Below, one piece after another: positions 9,487 through 18,242 of a stretch of DNA of 64,000 nt. Source of the DNA: Bacillus sp. S/N-304-OC-R1 (GTDB lineage: Bacteria; Bacillota; Bacilli; Bacillales; Cytobacillaceae); assembly GCF_019749375.1 (NCBI RefSeq), contig NZ_JACWFE010000004.1, forward strand, positions 62,001 through 126,000, in the 5' to 3' direction. Within the stretch, counting starts at the first letter, position 1. Every line of letters starts with the position of its first letter. The notes beneath the pieces were generated by a model that saw nothing but the letters and a program-made list of their open reading frames with translations, made no database searches and had not been told where the DNA came from. The translations under genes were made by a program, and so were the position numbers.

Positions 9487-10404
9487 ATGAAAGTGAAAAA
9501 ATGGTTATATACAGGTATTGCTGCGACATTATTAAGTATACCGGTTTTTACACTAACTGATCATGCAGAGGCAAAAGATCAATCTAATAATTCGATCGTT
9601 GTAAAGCCTAGTCAGGAAAATAGTATTACGGAAAAACAAGTAGTTGCCTTAGTTAGCAAGTGGAAAAAAAATGAAACTTATATTCAAATGGGCGGGAAAT
9701 ATAAAGAAGGCGAGTATAAATCATTTCAATATGAAAATATGCCTTACCGTTATCTGTCAAGTGATATTGGGACAAAGAAAAAGCTAATGAAATATTTAAC
9801 AGGCACACTGACTCGCTCTCAGGCAAATCAATTTATTGAAGAACGCGGAATTATTGAATATAAAGGGAAAATGGCTCAGCCTGAAGCTGATGGCGGATCA
9901 TTGCTGCAATGGGATAAGGCAAAAGCAGTATATTTGAAAACCGAAAACAAAAGCAGAATGTACAAATTGGTCGTCCCTGTAGGTGAATCAAAAGAAACTC
10001 AAACGTTTCATACGGAAGTCCTTTATTTGCAAGGAAAAGGCTGGAAGATTAGCGAGAGACCGTATATGCCAGTAAATTTAGATATTCCAGGAAATATAAA
10101 TCCTGCCTTTATCTTCTTTAAATATCTTTTAGTGGATCAGAAGCAAGCTGCTGACCAATTCCTTTATGGTGATTTTGATATCGAGCAATTTAAACGGGGA
10201 ATCAAGAAAGTAGAATTCAAGTCACTCGATGAAAGAGCTAGAACAAAATCGCAGGTTGAATTTTCTGTTACCTTCACTACAGAACTAGATAAAGGATATA
10301 AAGGTTCATTGAAAAATGGTACTAATAAAATGTATTTCTTAATCGAAAATACTGGGGAAATGGAATTCAAAATTGTCAGTGCATCAATGGAGCCTAATTT
10401 GTAA
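9487..10404 (+). CDS. Secreted IseA-like D,L-endopeptidase inhibitor family protein
   Basis: The 305-residue product has a signal peptide (MKVKKWLYTGIAATLLSIP, likely cleaved after HAEA). The first domain, about 45-195, resembles IseA/YoeB, which inhibits NlpC/P60 D,L-endopeptidases at the cell wall: note YKSFQYENMPYRYLSSDIG, TKKKLMKYL and KMAQPEADGGSLLQW. A second domain of about 100 residues follows that B. subtilis IseA lacks as far as I recall. A TGTAAC sequence at 9409-9414 could be a WalR half-site. The assignment rests on remembered motif similarity; the CwlO-type target enzyme is 11 kb away. Confidence 0.6.
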   Translation: MKVKKWLYTGIAATLLSIPVFTLTDHAEAKDQSNNSIVVKPSQENSITEKQVVALVSKWKKNETYIQMGGKYKEGEYKSFQYENMPYRYLSSDIGTKKKLMKYLTGTLTRSQANQFIEERGIIEYKGKMAQPEADGGSLLQWDKAKAVYLKTENKSRMYKLVVPVGESKETQTFHTEVLYLQGKGWKISERPYMPVNLDIPGNINPAFIFFKYLLVDQKQAADQFLYGDFDIEQFKRGIKKVEFKSLDERARTKSQVEFSVTFTTELDKGYKGSLKNGTNKMYFLIENTGEMEFKIVSASMEPNL

Positions 10405-10430
10405 CACCACAAGAATATAATAAGTAAGAG

Positions 10431-10457
10431 GCGCTGTTCCTTTAGCAGCGCTTTTTT
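10431..10457 (+). terminator. Terminator of the IseA-like gene
   Basis: GCGCTG/CAGCGC stem with a 9-base loop followed by six Ts. Confidence 0.8.
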
Positions 10458-10485
10458 GCACTTTAAGAAGTATAAATTGTCTGCG

Positions 10486-10596
10486 CAGAAGCTCATTCGA
10501 CGCAGTCGCCAATTTTAGGAATAAAGTATAAGTGCAACTACGCCTCTGTCTTCGCCTTTTCAAGGCTCGTCAATCGGCGAGTTTTCTTTATTTGAA
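10486..10596. repeat. Candidate dispersed Bacillus intergenic repeat
   Basis: The GC-richer block from GCAGAAGCTCATTCGACG to GGCTCGTCAATCGGCGAG differs in composition from its AT-rich flanks, contains short inverted repeats (CTCG/CGAG near the end) and ends in a T-rich stretch. I recall near-identical sequence from intergenic spaces of other Bacillus genomes. Only one copy is in this window. The rest of the 10405-10704 gap holds a terminator and AT-rich sequence only. Confidence 0.4.
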
Positions 10597-10704
10597 GAAA
10601 AAATCTATTAACTTGAGTATTGTTATTTACTTGAAAATAAAAGATAATCAATTAAGATTGAGTTAAAAACTCATCTCAATTATTTACTGATAAGGGGGAT
10701 GACA

Positions 10705-11565
10705 ATGAAACTTCGAGTTTCTGCAGTGCAGTACCATCTGCATACTATTCATTCATTTGAGGAATTTGCAAAGCAATGTGAACATTATATTAAAACAGCG
10801 CAGGAATTTGGATCAGAATTTATTTTGTTCCCCGAGTTTTTTACGACACAGCTACTATCAATCGGGAATGAAAATGGCGAAAGCCTATCCATCAATGAAC
10901 TTCCTGACTTTACAGAACAATACAAAAATCTCTTTACCGGGTTTGCTAAAGAAACAAATATGCATATTATTGCTGGTACACATGTAATAAATAAAGATGG
11001 GCGCCTATATAATGTTGCTCATATGTTCTATCCAGATGGCCGAGTTGTCGAGCAAGCTAAGCTTCATATAACACCAACAGAGGTAGAAGAGTGGAATATG
11101 TCTGCTGGGGAAGGACTTCAAGTTTTTGATACTGATAAAGGAAGAATTGCTATACTAACTTGCTATGATATTGAATTCCCGGAAATTGTCAGAATGGCAA
11201 AGGCAAAAGGTGCAGATGTCATCTTCTGTCCATCTTGTACCGACGACCGTCACGGATTCCATCGAGTTCGATATACATGCCACGCGCGCGCAATAGAAAA
11301 TCAAGTATATGTGGTTGTAACAGGTACAGTTGGTTCCTTGCCAACTGTTGACTTTATGAGAGGAAACTTTGGTCAAGCAGCCGTTATTACTCCAAATGAT
11401 GTTCCATTCCCTCCAAAAGGAATCATGGTAGAAGGAGAAATAAACGATGACATGATTGTAACAGCTGATCTCGACCTTTCTCTTCTATACGAAGTGCGTG
11501 AGAGAGGTTCTGTTACAACATGGCGTGACCGCCGAGTTGATTTGTATCCGGATTGGGAAAAATAA
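10705..11565 (+). CDS. Carbon-nitrogen hydrolase (nitrilase superfamily)
   Basis: The catalytic triad is complete: E44 in FPEFF, K119 in EQAKLHITP and C153 in ILTCYDIEFPE. The 286-residue length is normal for the family, which hydrolyses amides or nitriles. I start at ATG 10705 because GGGGG at 10694-10698 abuts the ATG at 10699, leaving no spacing, but sits six bases before 10705. The stop overlaps the next ATG by one base (TAATG), so it is coupled to an acetyltransferase gene. In B. subtilis YhcX I recall both domains in one polypeptide; here they are separate. Substrate unknown. Confidence 0.88.
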   Translation: MKLRVSAVQYHLHTIHSFEEFAKQCEHYIKTAQEFGSEFILFPEFFTTQLLSIGNENGESLSINELPDFTEQYKNLFTGFAKETNMHIIAGTHVINKDGRLYNVAHMFYPDGRVVEQAKLHITPTEVEEWNMSAGEGLQVFDTDKGRIAILTCYDIEFPEIVRMAKAKGADVIFCPSCTDDRHGFHRVRYTCHARAIENQVYVVVTGTVGSLPTVDFMRGNFGQAAVITPNDVPFPPKGIMVEGEINDDMIVTADLDLSLLYEVRERGSVTTWRDRRVDLYPDWEK

Positions 11566-12245
11566 TGAGCAAAGAGAAAATGGCTTATCTCAGCGAATTT
11601 TATACCTTTGATCAGGAAAAACCGATCCCAGTTGTGATTCGAAATTATACTCATGCCGATTTTGACGAGCTTATTGAAATTCAGGCTGAATGTTTTCCTC
11701 CGCCATTTCCGTCTGAATTATGGTGGAATAAAGAGCAATTGCATAACCATGTTACATTGTTCCCGGAAGGGGCTCTTTGCATAGAGGTGAATGGACAGCT
11801 TGCAGGCTCATTAACAGGCGTTTGTGTTCAATTTGACTCAAAGCATCCTTCACATAAATGGGAGGAAATTACAGACGGCGGGTATATACGAAATCATGAT
11901 TCGCAAGGAAATTCACTTTATATTGTAGACATAAGTGTCAGACCGAAGTATCGAAAACTTGGATTAGGTAAAATGATGATGCAAGCAATGTATCAGGTAG
12001 TCATCCAGCTTAATCTTGAACGATTGATTGGCGGTGGCAGAATGCCCCGGTATCACAAAGTGGCTGAAAGCATGTCACCGGACAAATATTTAGATGCTGT
12101 GCTGAAAGGTGAGTTGAGGGATCCGGTTATTTCCTTTCTTCTGAGCTGCGGAAGGACACCAGTCACCATTATTGATAACTATCTCGATGACGAAGAATCC
12201 ATTAACCATGCTGTGTTAATGGAGTGGAAAAATCCATTTAAATAG
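11565..12245 (+). CDS. GNAT family N-acetyltransferase
   Basis: A 226-residue GCN5-related acetyltransferase. The acetyl-CoA motif is visible as VDISVRPKYRKLGLGKMMMQ (about 125-145), with the R-x-x-G-x-G pyrophosphate loop. The ATG at 11565 overlaps the nitrilase stop. The pairing with a nitrilase suggests joint action on one amine- or amide-containing metabolite, as expected if a fused YhcX-like enzyme had been split or had not fused. The acceptor substrate cannot be told. Confidence 0.8.
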   Translation: MSKEKMAYLSEFYTFDQEKPIPVVIRNYTHADFDELIEIQAECFPPPFPSELWWNKEQLHNHVTLFPEGALCIEVNGQLAGSLTGVCVQFDSKHPSHKWEEITDGGYIRNHDSQGNSLYIVDISVRPKYRKLGLGKMMMQAMYQVVIQLNLERLIGGGRMPRYHKVAESMSPDKYLDAVLKGELRDPVISFLLSCGRTPVTIIDNYLDDEESINHAVLMEWKNPFK

Positions 12246-12260
12246 GGAGGAGTAAAAGAA

Positions 12261-12932
12261 ATGGAATATAAAAGAATAACGAGCATTGAAGATCCGTTAT
12301 TTGTTAAAATGCATGATTTAATGAAGGAGGTATTTCCTCCTGAAGAGGTGCTGGAATTTGAGTTGTGGAAAGAGCCTCTTGAAGATCCGGGAATTCGAGT
12401 TTTTGTGGCTGTACATGAAGATGAGGTAGTAGGGACAACGGAATATCGTTACTATCCGGATTGGAATATCGCAATGACTGACTTTACAATTATTGGGCGT
12501 CCCGGTCTTAGCCTTGGCCGTTTTCTAGCTCAAAGCCGTGAGCAGGATTTGAAAGAATTAGCTAAGGCTAATGGAAAAGAATTATTTGGCATGTTTGCCG
12601 AAATCTATGATCCTTATGAGGTAGACCATTATGAGTTTGGCGGGGTAAAGCCGATGAACCCATTTGTTCGCCGTGAAGTGTTATCCCATCTTGGTTATAA
12701 GCGACTTGATATATCTTATGTCCATCCTTCATGGAAAAATGATGGTGAGGCAGTAAGAGGTCTTGATTTTTGCTTTATGCCAACTGATGATAGTGTAACT
12801 GACATTCCTGCTCAGTTAGTATCAGACTTTTTAACAACCTATTACTCGGTTTTATCTCATAAGCCACAAGAATGGGTAAAAATGATCGAGGATATTAATA
12901 ATAAATCTGAAATTAAATTATTGCCGCTTTAA
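12261..12932 (+). CDS. GNAT-like acetyltransferase family protein
   Basis: A 223-residue protein 15 bases downstream of the previous gene behind AGGGAGGAG. The N-terminal RITSIEDPLFVKMHDLMKEV and the VFVAVHEDEVVGTTEYRY strand pair resemble a GNAT fold, but the acetyl-CoA loop is degenerate (GRPGLSLGRFLAQ). A C-terminal extension of about 60 residues follows. It ends the three-gene nitrilase operon. It may be a divergent or inactive acetyltransferase. Confidence 0.6.
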   Translation: MEYKRITSIEDPLFVKMHDLMKEVFPPEEVLEFELWKEPLEDPGIRVFVAVHEDEVVGTTEYRYYPDWNIAMTDFTIIGRPGLSLGRFLAQSREQDLKELAKANGKELFGMFAEIYDPYEVDHYEFGGVKPMNPFVRREVLSHLGYKRLDISYVHPSWKNDGEAVRGLDFCFMPTDDSVTDIPAQLVSDFLTTYYSVLSHKPQEWVKMIEDINNKSEIKLLPL

Positions 12933-12940
12933 TATTAATG

Positions 12941-12980
12941 AAAAGCTTTCCTATTTTGTACTCACAATAGGAAAGCTTTT
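12941..12980 (+). terminator. Strong terminator of the nitrilase-GNAT operon
   Basis: A 15-bp perfect stem beginning AAAAGCTTTCCTATT, a 10-base loop, then TTTTTTT. Confidence 0.9.
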
Positions 12981-13102
12981 TTTAAAATTAATACGTTAGG
13001 TCTTCCTACTTATTTTACCAAAAGCAATTATTAATAATGCTCGGAAATAATGAAATAATACCTATTGTAAGTTCATTATTACAGGAAATGAGGGAAAAAG
13101 GA

Positions 13103-13306
13103 ATGACAGTAGGTACTCAGGTAAAACAAGCAATGGCTGGACTAAAAAGTGCGCAAGCTAGTTTTGAAACATTTGCATTAGCAACCGATAACCAAGAGGC
13201 TAAGAAGTTATACCAGGATTGTGCACAGCAAACTCAATCCATTATTGATTCTGTAACGCCTCGAGTTCAGCAAATCCTGCAAGAAGAGCCTCAATACAAT
13301 CAATAG
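13103..13306 (+). CDS. DUF1657 small protein
   Basis: A 67-residue helical protein starting MTVGTQVKQAMAGLKSAQAS and ending EEPQYNQ, the typical DUF1657 pattern found in spore-related spoVA2mob-type operons. I choose ATG 13103 because AGGGAAAAAGGA precedes it; the upstream ATG at 13037 would add an unrelated 22 residues. A second DUF1657 gene and a DUF421 gene follow. Expression in the forespore is an inference from the family; I could not identify a convincing sigma-G promoter. Confidence 0.85.
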   Translation: MTVGTQVKQAMAGLKSAQASFETFALATDNQEAKKLYQDCAQQTQSIIDSVTPRVQQILQEEPQYNQ

Positions 13307-13315
13307 CATTTAAAT

Positions 13316-13339
13316 GGTTGGCTTTTTAGCCAACCTTTT
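13316..13339 (+). terminator. Hairpin between the two DUF1657 genes
   Basis: GGTTGGCT/AGCCAACC with a TTTT loop and a short T run, lying between two co-oriented genes. It may partly terminate, giving more of the first small protein. Confidence 0.7.
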
Positions 13340-13366
13340 CACCATTTCTAGATAGGGGAATGTGGT

Positions 13367-13570
13367 ATGACTGTTATTTCAAATGTAAAGCAAAGTTTGT
13401 CAACGATTAGGGGAATTGAAGCACAGTTATCAATACTCGCAATAAATTCACTCGATCCCGAAGCGCAAAGAACCTTCCATGAAACAATGAACATAATGAA
13501 TGAGATAAAAAAGGATCTCCAAATTCGAGTAAATGAAATGATGGTAGAAGAACCGCAGTATAAGCAATGA
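13367..13570 (+). CDS. Second DUF1657 small protein
   Basis: Also 67 residues, starting MTVISNVKQSLSTIRGIEAQL and ending VEEPQYKQ, so it is a diverged paralogue of the gene before it with the same tail. AGGGGAATG precedes the ATG. It lies 18 bases before the DUF421 gene, consistent with one operon. Confidence 0.8.
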   Translation: MTVISNVKQSLSTIRGIEAQLSILAINSLDPEAQRTFHETMNIMNEIKKDLQIRVNEMMVEEPQYKQ

Positions 13571-13588
13571 TAGGATAGAGGTGACAAG

Positions 13589-14449
13589 ATGTCGGAGTGG
13601 AGTCATATCATTATACGTTCTTTTATATTTCTTTTTGTCTTATTTGTTATTACTAAGATCCTGGGAAAAAAGCAAATATCCCAAATCACATTTTTCGAAT
13701 ATGTGTGTGGAATTACAATTGGAGATATTGCAGGCGAAGTGATCATGGGCTTAGCGAATAATATTTGGCATGGTGTATTAGCTATCGGCATATTCGCAGG
13801 GGTAACAATTGCAGTTAGCTATATTTCTTTAAAAAGCAATTCGTTTCGTGATATTGTTGATGGAAAAGGCACTATATTTATTAAAGATGGGAAGATCATG
13901 GAGGATAATTTAAAGAAGGAGAAGTATTCTACAGATGAATTGACAACTCTTCTGCGAAAAAAGGATGTATTCAATTTAGCAGATGTTGAATTTGCTGTTT
14001 TAGAACCAACGGGGGATTTAACGGTTCTTTTAAAGAAAGAAAATCGGCCATTAACGCCAAAAGATTTAAATATGAAGGTTGCAAATGATAAAGTTCCACA
14101 AACAGTTATTCGGGATGGCAGTGTTGTACATGATTCGCTCGCTTCTGCGGGAAAAACTCGAAAATGGTTGTTTGATGAATTAGATAAACTGGGTGTAACG
14201 ATTGAAAATGTATTTTATGCGCAAGTTGACTCATACGGAGATTTGACCGTTGATCTTTTTGATGACAAAATGAAGCAGCCTTCACCGCAAACACGACCGC
14301 TTCTGCTAGCAATGCTTAAAAAATGCCAAGCTGACATGGATCTTTTTGAATTGGAAACAGACTCAATCGAAGCACAAATGATGTATCGGAAAAATGCAAA
14401 TAGGCTAAATGTAGTAATTGACAAGCTTAAGCCATATCTAAATGGTTAA
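13589..14449 (+). CDS. DUF421 (YetF-like) membrane protein with DUF1657-like tail (2Duf type)
   Basis: The 286-residue protein has three N-terminal hydrophobic helices (about 5-80, including GKKQISQITFFEYVCGITIG), a DUF421 core with the repeated strands AVLEPTGDLTVLLKK and AQVDSYGDLTVDLFDD, and a C-terminal helical tail from about 238 (LLLAMLKKCQADMDLFELE) that resembles DUF1657. This architecture matches the 2Duf protein of the spoVA2mob operon, known to raise spore heat resistance, where it sits in the spore inner membrane. The spoVAC/AD/AEb genes of that operon are absent here. Confidence 0.8.
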   Translation: MSEWSHIIIRSFIFLFVLFVITKILGKKQISQITFFEYVCGITIGDIAGEVIMGLANNIWHGVLAIGIFAGVTIAVSYISLKSNSFRDIVDGKGTIFIKDGKIMEDNLKKEKYSTDELTTLLRKKDVFNLADVEFAVLEPTGDLTVLLKKENRPLTPKDLNMKVANDKVPQTVIRDGSVVHDSLASAGKTRKWLFDELDKLGVTIENVFYAQVDSYGDLTVDLFDDKMKQPSPQTRPLLLAMLKKCQADMDLFELETDSIEAQMMYRKNANRLNVVIDKLKPYLNG

Positions 14450-14690
14450 TCCATATTTATGGGACCTATATTAACTCCCAAAACCTAGTGATGAAAGGAC
14501 TTCTTCAAAATCCAACAGATATGGGAAATGCATTTAGGAAAGACAATGGTAATTGTTTTGCAGTAAATTATTAAATGTTTCCAGTAGTAATTCGATGCTA
14601 AATAGCATTTTCCCTCTGCAATTCAACAGGGGGATTTTATATTTTGAAAATAAAAAAGCCAACCTATATAGATTGACTAGATTTTGGAAA

Positions 14691-15707
14691 TTATCCTCCA
14701 ATATGTGACATTTCGACTTTTTTTCTGTCTTTATTGTTTTTTCGAAGCTGATCCCGATCTTCTGAATACTGGTCAGACCGTTTATTCCAAATGTTGGTGA
14801 TTATTTCTTCAATCTGGGCATCATCAGATTGGGCTCGAATAAGAGTTCGAAGGTCATGTCCATGTCCAGAAAATAGACAAGTATATAGCTTCCCTTCAGC
14901 AGATAGCCGAGCACGATTACAAGAGGAACAAAACGCTTCTGTGACGGAAGAGATGATTCCAAATTCCTGAATGCTGTTAGTATATTTAAATCTTGAGGCG
15001 ACCTCACCATAATAATTTGGCGATATTGGTTCAAATGGCAATTCTTTTTCGATATCTGCGAGAATTTCCTTTTTGGCGTAAACAGATTCCATATTCCATT
15101 CATTTGTATTGCCAACATCCATAAATTCAATAAATCGCAAAATATGTCCTTTTTCTTTAAAGTATTTTGCCATCGGGACAATTTCATGTTCATTGACGCC
15201 TTTTTTGACAACCATATTGATCTTTATCTTTAACCCAGCTTCTGATGCCGCATCAATTCCGTTCAAAACATCTCGAACCTTGACGCCTCTGCCATTTATT
15301 TTTCCAAACAATTCGTCGTCTAATGAATCAAGACTTATCGAAACCCTTTTTAAGCCAGCATGCTTTAATTCTCTTGCATACTTTGGCAATAATACCCCGT
15401 TTGTAGTCATGGCAATATCATCGATTCCATCAATATTTGCAATCTTGCGAACTAGCTCAGGCAATGAGTTTCTCATCAATGGCTCTCCGCCAGTTAGCCT
15501 GATTTTTTTAATCTCGAAGGCATTAGAAAAGATCTTCACTAACCGTTCAATTTCTTCGAACGAAAGCAGCTGCTCTTTTTTCAAGAAAGGATAATCGGGA
15601 CCAAATATTTCTGCGGGCATACAATAGGTACAGCGAAAATTACACTTGTCCGTAACAGATATTCGCAAATCTCTTAACGGTCTATTTCTTTTATCCTGTA
15701 AAATCAA
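14691..15707 (-). CDS. moaA: GTP 3',8-cyclase MoaA
   Basis: MoaA is the radical SAM enzyme for the first step of molybdenum cofactor synthesis. The N-terminal cluster motif [10 protein letters not shown] and the C-terminal cluster [18 protein letters not shown] are both present, as is the essential C-terminal GG dipeptide (HIGG). The 338-residue length is normal. A TTG start at 15707 is supported by AAAGGAGGT nine bases upstream and no ATG nearby. The gene lies 21 bases after fdhD, in one operon, matching the formate dehydrogenases in the window. Confidence 0.96.
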   Translation of the reverse strand: MILQDKRNRPLRDLRISVTDKCNFRCTYCMPAEIFGPDYPFLKKEQLLSFEEIERLVKIFSNAFEIKKIRLTGGEPLMRNSLPELVRKIANIDGIDDIAMTTNGVLLPKYARELKHAGLKRVSISLDSLDDELFGKINGRGVKVRDVLNGIDAASEAGLKIKINMVVKKGVNEHEIVPMAKYFKEKGHILRFIEFMDVGNTNEWNMESVYAKKEILADIEKELPFEPISPNYYGEVASRFKYTNSIQEFGIISSVTEAFCSSCNRARLSAEGKLYTCLFSGHGHDLRTLIRAQSDDAQIEEIITNIWNKRSDQYSEDRDQLRKNNKDRKKVEMSHIGG

Positions 15708-15728
15708 GATTTTTTACCTCCTTTCTAA

Positions 15729-16526
15729 TTAGTCTATTATTCTAAAGGAGTGAGTATACACGTTGAATGAATTTCCACGAATAAAGCCAACAGCTGTAAT
15801 GTTTAAGTCTTCGGCAAGCTTGATTGCTAGATTAGTTGGAGCAGATTTAGATAGAATAATTCCTACACCGATTTTTGCTGCTTTTAGTAGAACCTCAGAC
15901 GAGATTCTGCCGCTAAAGGCAATAATTTTATCTTTTACTGGAATTTTATTTTTAATACAATATCCAAAAATTTTATCTAAAGCATTGTGCCGACCGATAT
16001 CGGTTCTGCTGACAATGAGTTCCTCGCCTGAAAAAAGAGCTGCATTATGGACACCGCCAGTTTCTTTAAAAACAGTGCTGCTTTCCTGAAGCTGCTTCAT
16101 AATAGAGATACATTGGTTTGGTGTAATGGTTGTTGCAGATGTTGAAGTTTTGGCTGTACGTGCATCGTTGTGAAAATAAAATTGCCGGCTTTTTCCGCAG
16201 CAAGACCCGATCATCCGCTTAGAGTGAAATTCGTGGCTAGTTGTAACTTTAACATGAAGATCCACGTATGCAATTCCTTTACCTTCGTCTATGTGAATCG
16301 ATTTAATTTCGTCTAGATGGCGAACAAAACCTTCAGATGCTAAGAAGCCAATAGTTAACTCCTCCAAATCCTCAGGAGAACAAACCATTGTAGCAAATTC
16401 TTCCCCATTAATCATAATTGTCAGCGGTTCTTCTATTACGATTTCATCTTGCTGTTCTATTAGACTTCCATTCTCATACCGATAAATCCAGCCATTATTG
16501 CTAATTTGCCCAGCCAAATTATTCAC
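15729..16526 (-). CDS. fdhD: Formate dehydrogenase sulfurtransferase FdhD
   Basis: FdhD carries sulfur from a cysteine desulfurase to the molybdenum cofactor of formate dehydrogenase, which is essential for its activity. The 265-residue protein has the reactive cysteine motif GSCCGKSRQFYF (about 120-130) and the conserved VSRTDIGRHNALDKI and IAFSGRISSEVLLKA blocks. The start is uncertain: GTG 16526 has little ribosome site, whereas the TTG three codons on has GCAGGTG at good spacing. It precedes moaA and diverges from the OFA transporter gene. Confidence 0.95.
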   Translation of the reverse strand: MNNLAGQISNNGWIYRYENGSLIEQQDEIVIEEPLTIMINGEEFATMVCSPEDLEELTIGFLASEGFVRHLDEIKSIHIDEGKGIAYVDLHVKVTTSHEFHSKRMIGSCCGKSRQFYFHNDARTAKTSTSATTITPNQCISIMKQLQESSTVFKETGGVHNAALFSGEELIVSRTDIGRHNALDKIFGYCIKNKIPVKDKIIAFSGRISSEVLLKAAKIGVGIILSKSAPTNLAIKLAEDLNITAVGFIRGNSFNVYTHSFRIID

Positions 16527-16678
16527 CTGCCCGTCATAAACTTAATTACACAAATAGTAGCATAAAATGTTCGTATAGCAATAGAAAAAAAACTAAAACT
16601 ATAAAATCTTAAAAAAGGGTTGAATGCCTGTTTAAATAATGTTAATATTTAGAAAAAGTTCATAAAGTTGTAACATTT

Positions 16679-16714
16679 GTTAATTTGAGATAGCGATCCT
16701 GTCATCGATTAATA
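16679..16714 (+). promoter_or_regulatory. Degenerate upstream copy of the GTTGG...ACTAACC leader motif
   Basis: GTTAA, 6 nt, ATAGCGATCCTGTC, 4 nt, ATTAATA. Spacing is identical to the two full copies. The outer pair stays complementary after changing (GTTAA with TTAAT instead of GTTGG with CTAAC), which looks like covariation. No terminator follows this copy. Confidence 0.45.
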
Positions 16715-16746
16715 ATGATTATAACATGATATGTAAGCGATTACGT

Positions 16747-16830
16747 GTTGGTGTAAAGTAGCGACCCTGCTGGTTACTAACCGTCAATTTTCCCTAATGA
16801 TGACATATTAGGGCAAGTTGGCGGTTTTAT
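16747..16830 (+). promoter_or_regulatory. Structured leader (candidate riboswitch) with terminator before the OFA transporter
   Basis: GTTGG (16747-16751), 6 nt, GTAGCGACCCTGCT (16758-16771), 4 nt, ACTAACC (16776-16782). GTTGG can pair with CTAAC, enclosing an AGC/GCT hairpin with loop GACCCT. The last bases of ACTAACC are also the start of the 5' arm of a terminator: AACCGTCAA with TTGGCGGTT and CCCTAA with TTAGGG, then TTTTATTTATTTT. The two folds exclude each other, the layout of a transcription attenuator. I do not recognise it as a named riboswitch. Confidence 0.6.
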
Positions 16831-16859
16831 TTATTTTAAAATCATGAGGTGATAAGAAA

Positions 16860-18122
16860 GTGGAGAAGGTAAAAAATAGGTGGCTCATTGCCGCCTCAGC
16901 TGTTGGGATTCATATTTCTATTGGTTCAGTTTATGCATGGAGTGTTTTTACAAAGCCGCTTGTTAATCAATTTGGCTGGGAATTAACAGATATTAGTTTG
17001 ACATTTAGTTTAGCGATTTTATTTTTAGGACTGTCGGCAGCGTTTCTAGGGCATTTCGTTGAAAAACACGGACCGAGAAAAGCAGGCATGCTCGCTGCCA
17101 TATTTTTTGGTGTAGGAATTACAGGCTCTGGACTGGCAATTATTTTGGAATCATTACCAATGTTGTATATTTTTTACGGAGTTTTAGGTGGAATTGGTTT
17201 AGGTGTAGGATATATTACACCAGTTTCCACACTTGTGAAATGGTTTCCGGACCGCAGAGGACTCGCTACTGGTTTAGCGATTATGGGATTTGGCTTTGCT
17301 GCTCTAATTAGTAGCCCGATAATGCAAAGTCTTATTGATTCAGTTGGAATCGCGAATACTTTTTTCATTTTGGGAGTGTCCTATTTTATCATTATGATGG
17401 CATCCTCTTTATACCTTGAGCCGCCTAAGGAAGGTTGGGCCCCTGCAGGCTTTAAAGAAAAAATAAAAGCAGGTACGAAAGCAATTAAACAAGATTTATC
17501 ACAATTAACTGCAAATGAAGCGGTTAAAACAAAAAGATTCTATTATCTATGGCTGATGTTATTCATTAACGTCACATGCGGGATTGCGATTATTTCTGCT
17601 GCTTCACCGCTTGCACAAGAAAGCATCGGATTAAATGCAGTTGCTGCAGCAGCTCTTGTTGGAGTGCTTGGCGCATTTAATGGTCTTGGACGAATAGGCT
17701 GGGCGTCCGTTTCAGACTTTATTGGGAGACCAAATACATACACAACATTTTTCTTAATACAAGTAATTGCCTTTCCATTAGTGACGATGACTAGCAATCC
17801 GCTGATGTTCCAAATTCTATTAGCGATTATATATACTTGCTATGGCGGAGGTTTCGCAGCGATTCCAGCTTATATTGGTGACTTGTTCGGTACGAAGCAG
17901 CTTGGTGCCATTCATGGGTATATTCTGACAGCTTGGTCAGCTGCAGGACTAGCAGGGCCGATGTTTGCATCATGGATCCGTGAAACAACAGGATCTTATT
18001 CCCAAAGTCTAATGGTTTTCACAGGTATGTTTGCTGTTGCATTAATAATTTCACTCCTTATTCGCCTTGATATTAAAAAAATGAGGCAAAAACAAGCAAA
18101 TTCAAGTGAAATTGCTGTTTGA
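16860..18122 (+). CDS. OFA-family MFS transporter (oxalate/formate antiporter-like)
   Basis: A 420-residue, 12-helix major facilitator. The start IAASAVGIHISIGSVYAWSVF and the GLGVGYITPVSTLVKWFPDRRG segment are typical of the OxlT/YhjX group, which exchanges oxalate, formate or other small monocarboxylates. The GTG start at 16860 lies behind TGAGGTGAT. It is read away from fdhD-moaA and preceded by a structured leader and terminator, so its expression is probably attenuated. Its location next to formate enzymes favours formate or a related acid, but the substrate is not proven by sequence. Confidence 0.85.
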   Translation: MEKVKNRWLIAASAVGIHISIGSVYAWSVFTKPLVNQFGWELTDISLTFSLAILFLGLSAAFLGHFVEKHGPRKAGMLAAIFFGVGITGSGLAIILESLPMLYIFYGVLGGIGLGVGYITPVSTLVKWFPDRRGLATGLAIMGFGFAALISSPIMQSLIDSVGIANTFFILGVSYFIIMMASSLYLEPPKEGWAPAGFKEKIKAGTKAIKQDLSQLTANEAVKTKRFYYLWLMLFINVTCGIAIISAASPLAQESIGLNAVAAAALVGVLGAFNGLGRIGWASVSDFIGRPNTYTTFFLIQVIAFPLVTMTSNPLMFQILLAIIYTCYGGGFAAIPAYIGDLFGTKQLGAIHGYILTAWSAAGLAGPMFASWIRETTGSYSQSLMVFTGMFAVALIISLLIRLDIKKMRQKQANSSEIAV

Positions 18123-18242
18123 CAATTTTGTCAATTATTGATTAACTTAAGATAGTAGAATCAATCTTTAATATAGTATTTACTAACAAGAATGATTCTT
18201 AAGCATATGATATAATACTGGAATTAAAGGGTTGAAAAACGC

